A stretch of DNA of 64,000 bases from SIG480 sp045636865 (GTDB taxonomy: Bacteria > Bacillota > Clostridia > Oscillospirales > JAAYXM01): positions 10,422 to 74,421 of the forward strand of contig JAZTYJ010000022.1 in NCBI GenBank assembly GCA_045636865.1, read 5' to 3'. The position numbers and the translations under genes are program-made. Below are positions 8,064-17,277 of the stretch, one piece after another (position 1 is the stretch's first letter; each line of letters starts with the position of its first letter). The notes beneath the pieces are model-generated. The model searched no databases. It was not told the DNA's origin and worked only from the letters and a program-made list of their open reading frames with translations.

Positions 8064-9005
8064 ATGGATACTTTTCTTTTTTCGGTTAATGCCGTTATTC
8101 CCTTGTTTTTGATGACACTGCTCGGCTGGTGTCTCACGAAGCTTAAATTCTGGAACGATGAGTTTTTAAAAATCGGAAACTCGCTGTCTTTTACGGTTCT
8201 CATCCCGGCGATGCTTTTCTATAACATCTACACCTCTGACTTCAGGGCGGTATTTGACATTAAACTTCTTCTGCTCATTATCGCAACTGTTGTCGTTGTG
8301 TGTCTTGCGGGGCTTTTTGTTGTTCATGCCTGCGTTTCCGAGCACGCAAGGCGCGGAGTTATTGTTCAGGCACTTTTTCGAGGTAACACAGCCTTGCTCG
8401 GAATTCCACTGTGCGAATCATTAATGGGTTCTGAAGGCGCACAGATAGCTTCTATTTTCTTAGCATTCATAATTCCGACCTTCAACATTCTCGCAACAAT
8501 TCTCCTCAGCATTTACAGTAATGACCCTGTTGAATCTCCGTTTTCTGTTGTAAAGAAAATATTTAAAAACCCGCTCATAATCGGATGCATTTTGGGTATT
8601 GCATTTTCACTTTTGAAAATTCCGCTTCCCGAGATAGTTCTTAAGCCGATTCACGATTTAAAAGTAATCGCAACTCCGTTTGCGCTTTTGATTCTCGGCG
8701 GAGATTTCAGGTTTTCAAGTTTCATCTCAAACCTGCGCTATGTTCTTTTAACCGGATTTTCGCGCCTTATTCTCATTCCGGCTTTCGCCGTCGCGGTTGC
8801 GGCCTTTTTCGGTTACCGCGGAATCCACATCGCGCTCGTCCTCTCCACTTTTGCAACCCCAGTTGCGGTTTCAAGCACCGCCATGACTTATAAAATGAAC
8901 GGTGATTATGACCTTGCGTGTCAGCTTGTTGTTTTCACCACCATCTTCTCCGCTTTTTCCCTTACACTGTTTACATTCGTACTTAAAACAATCGGTCTTA
9001 TCTGA
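8064..9005 (+). CDS. AEC (auxin efflux carrier) family transporter
   Basis: A 313-residue integral membrane protein with about ten hydrophobic helices, split by a central loop (residues ~155-175), as in the AEC/BART superfamily. Bacterial members export or take up organic acids such as malate; the substrate here is unknown. The N-terminus (AVIPLFLMTLLGW) and the ALLGIPLCESLMG stretch in the middle are typical. CGGAG precedes the ATG. It is first in an operon with endonuclease IV (20 nt gap) and a phosphodiesterase; no functional link between them is obvious. Confidence 0.85.
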   Translation: MDTFLFSVNAVIPLFLMTLLGWCLTKLKFWNDEFLKIGNSLSFTVLIPAMLFYNIYTSDFRAVFDIKLLLLIIATVVVVCLAGLFVVHACVSEHARRGVIVQALFRGNTALLGIPLCESLMGSEGAQIASIFLAFIIPTFNILATILLSIYSNDPVESPFSVVKKIFKNPLIIGCILGIAFSLLKIPLPEIVLKPIHDLKVIATPFALLILGGDFRFSSFISNLRYVLLTGFSRLILIPAFAVAVAAFFGYRGIHIALVLSTFATPVAVSSTAMTYKMNGDYDLACQLVVFTTIFSAFSLTLFTFVLKTIGLI

Positions 9006-9025
9006 TACCGGACAAGGAGGATACT

Positions 9026-9859
9026 ATGCTTACAATCGGTTGCCACCTTTCTTCTTCAAAAGGTTATCTCGATATGGGAAAAACCGCGCTTTCAATCGGC
9101 GCAAACTCCTTTCAGTTTTTCACAAGAAATCCGCGCGGCGGATCAGCTAAACCGCTTGATCCCGATGACATTTCTGCCTTTCTCTCTTTTGCGAAAGAAA
9201 ACGGAATAAATACGATTCTCGCACACGCACCGTACACCCTCAATGCCGCTTCAAAAGACGAGAGAATCCGCGACTTTGCGCGGCTTGTGATGCGCGATGA
9301 TATTATGCGTCTTGAAGCTACTCCGGGAAATCTCTACAATTTCCACCCCGGCTCACACGTCGGTCAGGGCACAGATGCGGGAATCGAGCTTATAGCAGAG
9401 CTTCTCAATGAGATTATCTTTCCCGAGCAGACGACAAAAGTTCTCCTTGAGACTATGGCAGGCAAAGGCAGCGAAATCGGAGGTAAATTTTCCGAGCTCC
9501 GCACCATTATCGACAAGGTAAAATATAATGAAAAAATCGGTGTTTGCCTTGATACCTGCCACGTTTTTGACGGAGGTTATGACATCAAAGAAAATCTTGA
9601 TGGCGTCCTTTCGGAATTTGATGAGGTTATCGGTCTTGAAAGGCTTTGTGCAATACATTTAAACGACAGCCTCCACGGCTTTGAAAGCCACAAGGACCGC
9701 CACGCAAAAATCGGCGAAGGATATCTCGGCAAGGAGACTTTTTCGGCGGTTATAAATCACCCGAAGCTTTCGCACCTTCCCTTCTTTCTTGAAACTCCGA
9801 ATGAGCTTCCGGGATATGCAGAAGAAATCGCATTGCTTAAAAGTTTATATAAAGGATAA
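9026..9859 (+). CDS. nfo: Deoxyribonuclease IV (AP endonuclease IV)
   Basis: A 277-residue TIM-barrel enzyme that cuts DNA 5' of abasic sites in base-excision repair. Metal-ligand motifs are in place: FHPGSH (~108), LLETMAGKG (~146), GVCLDTCHVFDGGYD (~177), and HLNDS followed by HKDRHAKIGEG (~215-235). Length and N-terminus (IGCHLSSSKGY) fit the family. GGAGG lies 8 nt before the ATG. All three zinc-site histidines and glutamates appear intact, so it should be active. Confidence 0.96.
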   Translation: MLTIGCHLSSSKGYLDMGKTALSIGANSFQFFTRNPRGGSAKPLDPDDISAFLSFAKENGINTILAHAPYTLNAASKDERIRDFARLVMRDDIMRLEATPGNLYNFHPGSHVGQGTDAGIELIAELLNEIIFPEQTTKVLLETMAGKGSEIGGKFSELRTIIDKVKYNEKIGVCLDTCHVFDGGYDIKENLDGVLSEFDEVIGLERLCAIHLNDSLHGFESHKDRHAKIGEGYLGKETFSAVINHPKLSHLPFFLETPNELPGYAEEIALLKSLYKG

Positions 9860-9873
9860 AGGAGGATTTCACT

Positions 9874-10419
9874 ATGAAATGGCTTGTTGCTTCAGATATT
9901 CACGGTTCTGCAGAGTACTGCGAGAAACTTATCAATGCATACAAAAAAGAGAAAGCAGAAAAGCTTCTGCTTCTCGGGGATATTCTCTACCACGGTCCGA
10001 GAAACAATCTCCCGAAGGAATATGCACCAAAAGACGTTATCTCAATGCTAAATGAACTCAAAGAAGAGATTCTCTGTGTCCGCGGCAACTGCGATGCAGA
10101 GGTTGACCAGATGGTGCTTGACTTCCCCATTATGGCAGAATATGCAGTTCTACCGCTCAGAAATCGCACGGTTTTCATCACGCACGGTCACAAATTCAAC
10201 ACCAAAACTCCTCCGCTTCTCAAATCAGGTGATATTCTTCTACACGGGCACACCCACGTTCCGAAATGCGAAGAATTCGGAGATGGTTATTACTACCTAA
10301 ATCCCGGCTCCGTTTCTATTCCGAAAGAAAATTCGCCGCACGGATATATGATTATTGAGGACACCGGATTCCTCTGGAAAGACCTTGACGGAAACGTTTA
10401 TATGGAGCACTCAATATAG
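9874..10419 (+). CDS. yfcE: YfcE-like metallophosphodiesterase
   Basis: A 181-residue calcineurin-type phosphoesterase. The metal-binding motifs are SDIHG (8-12), LLGDILYHGP (~33), GNCDAEVD (~71), THGH (~105) and HGHTH (~125). E. coli YfcE hydrolyses phosphodiester model substrates; the natural one is unsettled. GGAGG precedes the ATG; the gene starts 14 nt after nfo and ends at a strong terminator. Confidence 0.92.
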   Translation: MKWLVASDIHGSAEYCEKLINAYKKEKAEKLLLLGDILYHGPRNNLPKEYAPKDVISMLNELKEEILCVRGNCDAEVDQMVLDFPIMAEYAVLPLRNRTVFITHGHKFNTKTPPLLKSGDILLHGHTHVPKCEEFGDGYYYLNPGSVSIPKENSPHGYMIIEDTGFLWKDLDGNVYMEHSI

Positions 10420-10422
10420 GCA

Positions 10423-10454
10423 AAAAGCTTGCAACCTTTTGGTTGCAAGCTTTT
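10423..10454. terminator. Bidirectional terminator between yfcE and femX2
   Basis: A perfect 14-bp stem (AAAAGCTTGCAACC with GGTTGCAAGCTTTT) around a TTTT loop, T-rich at both ends; it serves the two converging units. Confidence 0.9.
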
Positions 10455-10457
10455 AAT

Positions 10458-11522
10458 TTACTTTTTCAGTTTTGATTTCATTACGCCGATTTTTCTCACA
10501 ATCGCTCTGTAATTTGACTGAACACTCTCTATAATCTTTGCAGTTTTTGGCATAAAGAGCATATCAAGCTTTCCGACGAAGTCGCATCTCTCCCCTGCAA
10601 AACCTGCCTTAAAGCGAATGAGACCATCAAGCTGCGTTTTCTCCATATCACCTGTTATGCCGCGAAAATCATAAATGTTGCAGTTGTTTTCGATTGTCCA
10701 CTTTATCATTTCCCATTGCATCATATAGTTCGGCATACGGTTTCTTTCACGGTTGCTGCTCGCCCCGTAGAGATACCACACCTTATCACCGAAAAGAATC
10801 GCAACTGCGCCCGAAATAACCTGACCTTCATACTCCATAAGATAAAGGCGGAGATTGTCCGGTGCGAGAATATCGTACATATCCTCGAAATACTTAAGGC
10901 TTCTTGCGATAAAACCATCGCGGACTGCAGTTTCTTTCATTATCTCGACAAAAGCAGGCAAATCTTCTTTTGTTCCGATTCGGGAAGTTACTCCCTTCTT
11001 GACCGAAAGACGGACATTGTAGCGCGTTTTTGAGTGGAATGCCGCAAAAACCTCTTCTTCATTACGTCCGTTTATCGGGAGGCGGAAAACGTATCTCGCC
11101 TGAAGATATTCCGGACGGTGCTTCGTGTTGTTTACACAGAACCCCGCGGAACAAAGTTCCGAAAGATACGGATCATCATCCAAAATATCCGGATCGATTG
11201 AGAGCTCATATGCATTATACTTCTCTGCAAGCTTTCTGCTCTCTGCAAGAAGCTCTAAAAGTGTCTGCGTGTCGCCGTCTGTTGTGACGGGACCGCGCGG
11301 ACAGTACATATGAGTATATTTCGTTTTTGCGACCTTGCTCGTCATAATGAGCATACTGCCGAGAACTTTGCCATCCTCATCGCACGACATAAAAGCATCG
11401 CACTTCCACGGCTTTTTAAAAGCCGCCCATTTGAGCGATTTAACAAAATGCCCTCTCGGGTGTGATTCTACAAACGCTTCGTATTTCTTTGCGCTCGCTT
11501 CATCCGTAACATACTGTATCAT
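10458..11522 (-). CDS. FemA/FemB/FemX-family peptidoglycan bridge transferase (copy 2)
   Basis: A 354-residue protein with two GNAT-like lobes. FemX-type enzymes use aminoacyl-tRNA to add amino acids to the lysine side chain of lipid II. The family pattern FHSKTRYNVRLSVKKG is near residue 165, and the ending region IYDFRGITG...LIRFKAGFAGE near 290-315. The gene starts 4 nt after its paralogue stops, and both share the layout YNVR-x-ALK/SVKKG, MPNxxMQWEM and YDxRGI. Tandem copies usually add successive residues of a cross-bridge. Which residue is used cannot be read from sequence. Confidence 0.88.
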   Translation of the reverse strand: MIQYVTDEASAKKYEAFVESHPRGHFVKSLKWAAFKKPWKCDAFMSCDEDGKVLGSMLIMTSKVAKTKYTHMYCPRGPVTTDGDTQTLLELLAESRKLAEKYNAYELSIDPDILDDDPYLSELCSAGFCVNNTKHRPEYLQARYVFRLPINGRNEEEVFAAFHSKTRYNVRLSVKKGVTSRIGTKEDLPAFVEIMKETAVRDGFIARSLKYFEDMYDILAPDNLRLYLMEYEGQVISGAVAILFGDKVWYLYGASSNRERNRMPNYMMQWEMIKWTIENNCNIYDFRGITGDMEKTQLDGLIRFKAGFAGERCDFVGKLDMLFMPKTAKIIESVQSNYRAIVRKIGVMKSKLKK

Positions 11523-11525
11523 AAT

Positions 11526-12575
11526 CTATTCCCTTCCCAACATCTTTCGTGCAATTTTAAAAAGCTTTTGCAAAACTTTAACTTTTCTGTTTGCAGATTT
11601 ATCGTAAATTACATCAATTCTTCCGACAAAAGAAACAAGCTCACCGCCAAAACGCTTTTTGAACCTTACAAGTCCCTCAATCGGAGTGAGCTTATCCCCC
11701 TCACCTGCGATGCCGCGCATATCATAAAGGAAATAACCGTTATCTCTCGACCAGCGCATCATCTCCCATTGCATAAGGAAGTTCGGCATAGTCTCTTTCG
11801 CTTCGTCGTTACTGCCCGCATACATATGCCAGCTCTTGCCTGCACACGCAAGAAGAACGGATCCTGCAATCGGCTTTCCTTCATACTCAACAATAAACAG
11901 CTTGAACATATCTTCGCCGAATGCATCGAGCATATCAGCAAAATATTCTTCATTTCTCGCCGTAAAGCCATCCCGCCTTGCAGTTGATTCTAACAGTCCG
12001 CAAAATGTTGGGATGTCTTCGCGCGTACCAAGTCGACAAACCGCGCCGCTTTTGAGAGCTGTTCGAACATTGTAACGCGCTTTTGAGTGAAACATCGCCA
12101 TGAGCTCGTCGTCCGACTTATTAACATCGATTCTGTAAACAGCAAGTGGCTGAAGGATTGCATTGTCGGTTGAATTCTCCCCTATTTCCGCGCCCTTTCT
12201 GTCAAAGAAATCAAGCCACGGCTTGTTGTTCTCCAAAGTAATATCAGGATCAAGTGTCAGCTTATATGCGCCGATTTCTTTTGCAATTACTTCAGCTTCT
12301 GCCAAAAGCTCAGAAAGTGCTTTTGTATTGTCTCTTGAACACACGGGACCTCGCGGTGCGTAAAGAAAAATCTTGTCTGTTCGTCTTACCTTCTGAACAA
12401 ACATCAGCATAACGCCGATTACTTCTTCATCGTCATCCTCGCAGATGAGAGCAAAGCTCTTCTGCGCATTTTTAAAATCCTTCCACTCAAGAGACTGCAA
12501 AAAATGGCTGTTTTCACTCTTCTTGAAGAAGTCGTAATACTTATTTATATCATTTTCGCAAACTCGTCTGACCAT
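11526..12575 (-). CDS. FemA/FemB/FemX-family peptidoglycan bridge transferase (copy 1)
   Basis: A 349-residue paralogue of the next gene in the operon. Motifs FHSKARYNVRTALKSG (~162), MPNFLMQWEMMRW (~270) and YDMRGIAGEGD (~290) follow the family. It should act at the cytoplasmic face of the membrane on lipid-linked peptidoglycan precursor. Both copies keep both lobes, so neither looks degenerate. The pair is transcribed from the promoter just upstream and ends at the terminator shared with yfcE. Confidence 0.88.
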   Translation of the reverse strand: MVRRVCENDINKYYDFFKKSENSHFLQSLEWKDFKNAQKSFALICEDDDEEVIGVMLMFVQKVRRTDKIFLYAPRGPVCSRDNTKALSELLAEAEVIAKEIGAYKLTLDPDITLENNKPWLDFFDRKGAEIGENSTDNAILQPLAVYRIDVNKSDDELMAMFHSKARYNVRTALKSGAVCRLGTREDIPTFCGLLESTARRDGFTARNEEYFADMLDAFGEDMFKLFIVEYEGKPIAGSVLLACAGKSWHMYAGSNDEAKETMPNFLMQWEMMRWSRDNGYFLYDMRGIAGEGDKLTPIEGLVRFKKRFGGELVSFVGRIDVIYDKSANRKVKVLQKLFKIARKMLGRE

Positions 12576-12605
12576 ATCAAATGCCTCAAAAAATATATTT
12601 TATAT

Positions 12606-12634
12606 ATTATACCATTTTTTTACGCATTAAACAA
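12606..12634 (-). promoter_or_regulatory. Promoter of the femX pair
   Basis: TTGTTT and TATAAT with a 17-nt spacer on the minus strand, about 31 nt before the start codon. Confidence 0.6.
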
Positions 12635-12645
12635 GTCCGGAAAGT

Positions 12646-12679
12646 AAAAAAGCATTCTCATATACGAGAATGCTTTTTT
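12646..12679. terminator. Terminator after the creatininase-family gene
   Basis: A 14-bp stem (AAAAAAGCATTCTC with GAGAATGCTTTTTT), 6-nt loop, T-run on either strand. Confidence 0.9.
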
Positions 12680-12683
12680 GTTT

Positions 12684-13475
12684 TTACTTGCGGTTTTCGA
12701 GCATATCAACAAATTCGCAGATTCCATCAACGATTTCGTTGCAAATTTTCTCTCCAAGCTCCTTTGTAGCTTTTTCAGGAAATCCCATTACACCAACTTC
12801 AATTTCATCGCGCTGACCGACTGTTTCAACGACAAATCTGTTGTCAATCGGCTTTGTTCTCTTTTCAAACCAGTCCTGATCAGATCTCATCATCTTTGAG
12901 AAATACTCTTCATCCATAACGATTTCTTCGCGGACTTCATCGGGCGCCCAATGCATCATAAGTGCAGTCTCCATCATACCTGCGTGGAAGTCGTGCTCCG
13001 GCTCCATAGCAAAGCCCGAGAGCCATGTCGGAGAAAGATTCCAAGCCTCGACGAGAGAAAGAGTGATCTTCTCTGACATCGCCTTGTCGCGGCGAAGGAG
13101 CATCTGAAGACTATTGCGAAGAGCGTTTATATTGTCTGTTCCTGCGTGACCAAGGAAGACGACGATATTCTTAAAGCCCATTTTCACAAATTCAGATACA
13201 ATTTCACCGATGTAGAGACCGAACGTATTCGGGCTTACGTTGACCGTGCCGAGAAGCTCGCCACCGGAGAAGCAGTAATTTACAGACGGAGCAACAACTG
13301 CATTGAGTTTGTCAGCTGCGATTTTCAGCGGCTTGTTTGCATTGTGAATATCTGTTGCGAGTGTGAGGTGATATCCGTGCTGCTCTACAACACCGACCGG
13401 GATAATAACGGTTTTCGTCTTTGCAAGAGCGTCCTTCATATCTTTTACTGTCATTTTTTCCATATAGAAAGCCAT
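12684..13475 (-). CDS. Creatininase-family amidohydrolase
   Basis: A 263-residue member of the creatininase/MftE/ArfB family, metal-dependent amidohydrolases. The metal-site motif GVVEQHGYHLTLATDIHNA is near residue 27 and the downstream HAGMMETALMM near 145. Family members cut creatinine, formamides in flavin/F420 synthesis, or peptide C-termini; nothing nearby selects among them. It has its own promoter and terminator, so it is monocistronic. A second, broken family member lies 19 kb away. Confidence 0.85.
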   Translation of the reverse strand: MAFYMEKMTVKDMKDALAKTKTVIIPVGVVEQHGYHLTLATDIHNANKPLKIAADKLNAVVAPSVNYCFSGGELLGTVNVSPNTFGLYIGEIVSEFVKMGFKNIVVFLGHAGTDNINALRNSLQMLLRRDKAMSEKITLSLVEAWNLSPTWLSGFAMEPEHDFHAGMMETALMMHWAPDEVREEIVMDEEYFSKMMRSDQDWFEKRTKPIDNRFVVETVGQRDEIEVGVMGFPEKATKELGEKICNEIVDGICEFVDMLENRK

Positions 13476-13526
13476 ATGTATACCTCCGTAAATTATGTTC
13501 TAAAACGATTAAGTTGCTATATTCAA

Positions 13527-13555
13527 ATTATAACATAACAATTTTTGTTTTTCAA
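13527..13555 (-). promoter_or_regulatory. Promoter of the creatininase-family gene
   Basis: TTGAAA and TATAAT with a 17-nt spacer on the minus strand. It sits 51 nt before the start codon and abuts the stop of the upstream eamA gene. Confidence 0.7.
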
Positions 13556-13556
13556 G

Positions 13557-14429
13557 CTAATTTTCCTTCGCTCGACTTAACATAAAAACAGCACCCAAAA
13601 TCAGAATTATTCCCGCCGAAGAAAATACATCAAGTCTCTCACCTAAAAGCGTAACGCTGTAAAGTGTTGCCGCCATCGGCTCTATTACCCCGAGTGCCGA
13701 AACCGTTCCTGCCGGGAGAGATTTAAATGCGAGAGTGTAGAGAAAATACGGAATTATGCACGTACAGATGCCACAGCCCAACATCAGAAGAATATTTATC
13801 GGATTTGAAACCGCAATTTCTGCTATCTGCCACGGTTTTGACACACAGAGTGCAATTACACTTACCACAATAAAACAATATGTATTCGACGTGACAGGGT
13901 TGCATCCGCGCTTCATCTGCACCTTTGTTACGATATTGTATACGCTGTAAGTAATGCCCGATATTGCGCCGATAATTATGCCGAGAAGGTCAAACTTAAG
14001 TCCTCCGACCACTCCCGAAACAAAGCCACAACCGACTATCATACTGACGACTGCAAGCACTTTAAGTGGTGTGAGCTTTTCTCCGAGAAAGATAACAGAA
14101 TATATCATTACAACAATCGGGGCGATATACATAAGCACAACAGCCGTTGATACAGACGTCATCTGCATCGATGCGTAATAACATGTTGCCGTCAGAAACA
14201 TCGACAAACCGCCTATGACATAAAGTTTTAAATCCTTTTTATTCGTTTTCAAGATACTTCTGTCCCGGATGAGTGCAAAAATTGTCAGCGTCAGAACCGA
14301 CACTATTCCGCGGATACACGTCATCTGGACCGATGTGAGTCCCAATGGTGCGAGAATGTGAACGAATATACCGGACGTTCCCCAGAACATTCCCGCAAGG
14401 ATTATGCAAATAAACGCTTTCTTTTTCAT
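13557..14429 (-). CDS. EamA/DMT-family transporter
   Basis: A 290-residue protein with ten predicted membrane helices in two EamA repeats of five; the repeat ends PLKVLAVVSMIVGCGF and RLDVFSSAGIILILGAVF correspond. The family exports amino acids, purines or other metabolites; the substrate is unknown. It begins 16 nt after tlpA, so it is probably the last gene of the ccdA-tlpA-eamA operon. Confidence 0.87.
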   Translation of the reverse strand: MKKKAFICIILAGMFWGTSGIFVHILAPLGLTSVQMTCIRGIVSVLTLTIFALIRDRSILKTNKKDLKLYVIGGLSMFLTATCYYASMQMTSVSTAVVLMYIAPIVVMIYSVIFLGEKLTPLKVLAVVSMIVGCGFVSGVVGGLKFDLLGIIIGAISGITYSVYNIVTKVQMKRGCNPVTSNTYCFIVVSVIALCVSKPWQIAEIAVSNPINILLMLGCGICTCIIPYFLYTLAFKSLPAGTVSALGVIEPMAATLYSVTLLGERLDVFSSAGIILILGAVFMLSRAKEN

Positions 14430-14445
14430 AAATATCTTCTATCCC

Positions 14446-15003
14446 CTATCTTATCATTTCTATCCCTTTTTCCAAAAGCTCGTAGTCTATCATCCCTTGT
14501 GCATACGTTATCAGATTTCCGTTTTCGTCAATAAAGAACGTCATCGGAATTGAAGACGTCTGATATGCTATTGAAGCTGAGTATTCAGTATCAAAATACA
14601 CAGGGAAGATATATCCGTTTTCTTCTATATGTTTTTTGGCTTTTTTGACCGTCTCCTGCTGATTGTCAGTCGCATTCACCATCATAAACACTACTTCATC
14701 CTTATATTTATCATATGCCTTCTGAAAATCCGGCATCTCTTCCCTGCACGGCGGACACCAGCTTGCCCAGAAGTTCAACACAACAGGTTTTCCTTTCTTA
14801 TCCGAAAGCCTGATGCTTTTTCCGTCATAGTCCTGCACCGTAAAATCAGGTGCAGAAAAAACTTTATCTTGCTCATCCTGTGCATTATCTGCGATGTTCT
14901 CGGATGAGTAATTCTCACTTAATTTGTTATAAAGAAAATACGCACCCGCAATAAGCAAAACGAGCACAAGAAGTCCGCATATCCACTTAATCAGATTCTT
15001 CAT
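14446..15003 (-). CDS. TlpA/ResA-like membrane-anchored thioredoxin
   Basis: A 185-residue redoxin: a single N-terminal membrane anchor (residues ~7-26), then a thioredoxin fold facing outside with active site WASWCPPC near residue 85 and the cis-proline region SSIPMTFFID near 155. It should reduce disulfides of exported proteins using electrons relayed by CcdA, whose gene lies 18 nt upstream. GAGGT precedes the ATG. No cytochrome c maturation genes are nearby, so its targets are probably other secreted thiol proteins. Confidence 0.92.
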   Translation of the reverse strand: MKNLIKWICGLLVLVLLIAGAYFLYNKLSENYSSENIADNAQDEQDKVFSAPDFTVQDYDGKSIRLSDKKGKPVVLNFWASWCPPCREEMPDFQKAYDKYKDEVVFMMVNATDNQQETVKKAKKHIEENGYIFPVYFDTEYSASIAYQTSSIPMTFFIDENGNLITYAQGMIDYELLEKGIEMIR

Positions 15004-15021
15004 TCTTTCTACCTCATCTGT

Positions 15022-15687
15022 TTAGTCAAAAATCGCAAGATATCTGCCAAGCAGCCCCGAAACCATCAGGACACCTATAAGTATCAGGAAAATTCCGCAA
15101 ATTGTGTTTATGGTTTTATAATTGCGCTTTATAAAATCAAAAGTTCCCTTTAATTTATCTATCAGAACTGCACTAATTATAAACGGCACGCCGAGACCTA
15201 TGGAGTATGCAAGGAGCATCAGAACGCCCGTGTGCGCATTTCCCTGTTGTGATGCCATCATAAGCGCCGACCCGAGAAACGCTCCAACACACGGACTCCA
15301 TCCGCAAGAAAACACAACCCCCATAAGTATTGCCGATATAAAACCAAGCTCCTTCTTTGAATTTAAGCTTCTTATTCCGTGAAACAGGTGAAAATTAAAC
15401 ACTCCGAGAAAATTAAGACCAAAAAAGATCACCAACGCGCCCGTAACCACATTGACAACGCCGCGGTATTTCTGCAAAAAACTGCCGACAGTTCCCGCAA
15501 ATGCTCCGAGAATCAGAAAAACAACCGTGAATCCGAGAACAAAACCAAATGCGTTTTTTAATGTCTTTCTCTCCGGAGAATTCTCAGCCCCGGCAGCAAA
15601 ATACGAAACATAAATCGGAAGCATTGGAAGCATACACGGAGATATAAATGTAATTATTCCTTCAAGAAACGAAATCAAATAAAGCAT
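15022..15687 (-). CDS. ccdA: CcdA-type thiol:disulfide interchange membrane protein
   Basis: A 221-residue six-helix protein of the CcdA/DsbD core family that passes electrons from cytoplasmic thioredoxin across the membrane. The paired cysteines are visible in ISPCMLPMLP near residue 17 and FSCGWSPCVGAFLG near 127. An ATG at 15714 is open, but GGGAGAG lies 7 nt before the ATG at 15687, so the shorter start is chosen. It partners the TlpA-like gene directly downstream. Confidence 0.93.
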   Translation of the reverse strand: MLYLISFLEGIITFISPCMLPMLPIYVSYFAAGAENSPERKTLKNAFGFVLGFTVVFLILGAFAGTVGSFLQKYRGVVNVVTGALVIFFGLNFLGVFNFHLFHGIRSLNSKKELGFISAILMGVVFSCGWSPCVGAFLGSALMMASQQGNAHTGVLMLLAYSIGLGVPFIISAVLIDKLKGTFDFIKRNYKTINTICGIFLILIGVLMVSGLLGRYLAIFD

Positions 15688-15765
15688 ATAAAAACTCTCC
15701 CATATCTGCATCAATTTCTGTTATGTTTTTATTAAGCCCATTATTTCCCAAAGTTAAACAAATGC

Positions 15766-15794
15766 ATTATACCACAGTAAAATAAAAAAGACAA
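15766..15794 (-). promoter_or_regulatory. Promoter of ccdA-tlpA-eamA
   Basis: TTGTCT and TATAAT with a 17-nt spacer on the minus strand; the -35 box lies inside the terminator of the upstream symporter gene. Confidence 0.6.
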
Positions 15795-15820
15795 CTTCCT
15801 CTCACGGAAATTGTCTTTTT
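15785..15820 (-). terminator. Terminator after the SNF symporter gene
   Basis: AAAAGACAA and TTCC arms pair with GGAA and TTGTCTTTT, with one internal mismatch; a T-run follows on the minus strand. Confidence 0.8.
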
Positions 15821-15833
15821 ATCTTATTGAAAT

Positions 15834-17213
15834 TTAGAATACAGATACAATCAGAACTACAAGAATAGCAATCGGAAGCACGTATGCAAGGTACGGTCTC
15901 AACCACTTTGCAAGCTTAAGACCGTTTCCTTCGTTGACTTCGCCGAAATACTTATCCCAGCCCCAACCGTAACGTGATGTGCAGAAGAGTGCATAGAGCA
16001 AGCTGCCAATCGGAAGCATTACGTTTGAAACCGTAAAGTCTTCAAGATCCATAATTCCCTTGCCTGCGATTGTGAAATCTGACCAGACAGTAAAGCCTAA
16101 GACACACGGAACCGAAAGAACAAACATAAGTATGATGTTGATTATCGCAACCTTGCGACGGCTCATATTCGTAAGCTCAAGCCAGAAGGACATAATGTTT
16201 TCAAATACGGCGATAACCGTTGAAAGTGCCGCAAAGTTCATAAATACAAAGAAGAGTGCTCCGATTACTCTGCCACCCGGCATTGCATTGAATATGCTTG
16301 AAAGTGTTGTGAAGAGGAACCCTGCCCCAACCGTTGCAGCGTCTGCGGTTACACCGTTGTTGTATGTAAAGCATGCCGGGAAAATAATAAGACCGGACAT
16401 AAGTGCAACCATTGTGTCAAGCGACATGATGGTAAGAGCTTCGCCGGTAAGGCTTCTTTCTTTGCTGATGTAGCTTCCGAAAATAGCGATTGAACCGATA
16501 CCTATGCTCAATGTGAAGAAAGCCTGTCCCATTGCGGCTGAAATAACTGTCCATACGCCATGAGTTTTGACGCCTTCAAGATTCGGAATCAAATAGAACT
16601 TGAGGCCTTCTGCCGCATTTGAAAGCGTACAGGAATAAACTGCAAGGCCTATCATAAGGACAAAGAGCGCAATCATCATATACTTTGTGATTTTTTCTAC
16701 ACCCTTCTGAAGTCCCAATGAACACACACCAAAACCAAGAAGAATAACAACAAACGTTGTTATGAGCATAATCGGGGTATTTGTTATAACGCCGCCAAAG
16801 ACGTTTCCAAGCTCTTCTGCAGTTGAGTACTGAAGAATCGATCCGTTTAAATACTTAAAGAAGTAAATAACCATCCATGCCGAAATTGTTGTGTAGAACA
16901 TCATAAGAATATAATTGCCTGCGATGCCTATATACTTAACCAAATGCCACTTCTGCCCCGGCTTTTCAAGCGCATCAAAAGATGACGCTATGCTTCTCTG
17001 GCTTGCGCGACCTACGGAAAGCTCCATAGTCATAATCGGGAGACCCATAAGGAGCAAAAATGCGATGTAAATAAGAACAAACAATGCACCGCCGTATGCC
17101 CCTGTCAGAATCGGAAAACGGTAAACGTTGCCGAGACCGATTGCGCAACCTGCCGAAATAAGAATAAAACCGAGTCTTGATGAAAACTTTTCTCTCTGAT
17201 TCATTTTTCTCAT
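15834..17213 (-). CDS. Sodium-dependent neurotransmitter:sodium symporter (SNF/NSS) family transporter
   Basis: A ~459-residue membrane protein with 11-12 helices. The LeuT-fold signature SSRLGFILISAGCAIGLGNV followed by YRFP is at the N-terminus, with the unwound-helix glycine and asparagine of the sodium and substrate sites. Bacterial members take up amino acids (tryptophan, tyrosine, leucine or alanine) with Na+. ATGs at 17213 and 17204 are both possible; the overlapping AGGAAAAGGG suits either, and a 15-codon upstream extension is rejected. It is monocistronic, with a promoter upstream and terminator downstream. Confidence 0.9.
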   Translation of the reverse strand: MRKMNQREKFSSRLGFILISAGCAIGLGNVYRFPILTGAYGGALFVLIYIAFLLLMGLPIMTMELSVGRASQRSIASSFDALEKPGQKWHLVKYIGIAGNYILMMFYTTISAWMVIYFFKYLNGSILQYSTAEELGNVFGGVITNTPIMLITTFVVILLGFGVCSLGLQKGVEKITKYMMIALFVLMIGLAVYSCTLSNAAEGLKFYLIPNLEGVKTHGVWTVISAAMGQAFFTLSIGIGSIAIFGSYISKERSLTGEALTIMSLDTMVALMSGLIIFPACFTYNNGVTADAATVGAGFLFTTLSSIFNAMPGGRVIGALFFVFMNFAALSTVIAVFENIMSFWLELTNMSRRKVAIINIILMFVLSVPCVLGFTVWSDFTIAGKGIMDLEDFTVSNVMLPIGSLLYALFCTSRYGWGWDKYFGEVNEGNGLKLAKWLRPYLAYVLPIAILVVLIVSVF

Positions 17214-17248
17214 CCCTTTTCCTAAAAATTTTGTTTTGCGATGTTTAA

Positions 17249-17277
17249 AGTATACCACAAAAAATATGTGTTTTCAA
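17249..17277 (-). promoter_or_regulatory. Promoter of the SNF symporter gene
   Basis: TTGAAA and TATACT with a 17-nt spacer on the minus strand. Confidence 0.65.
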
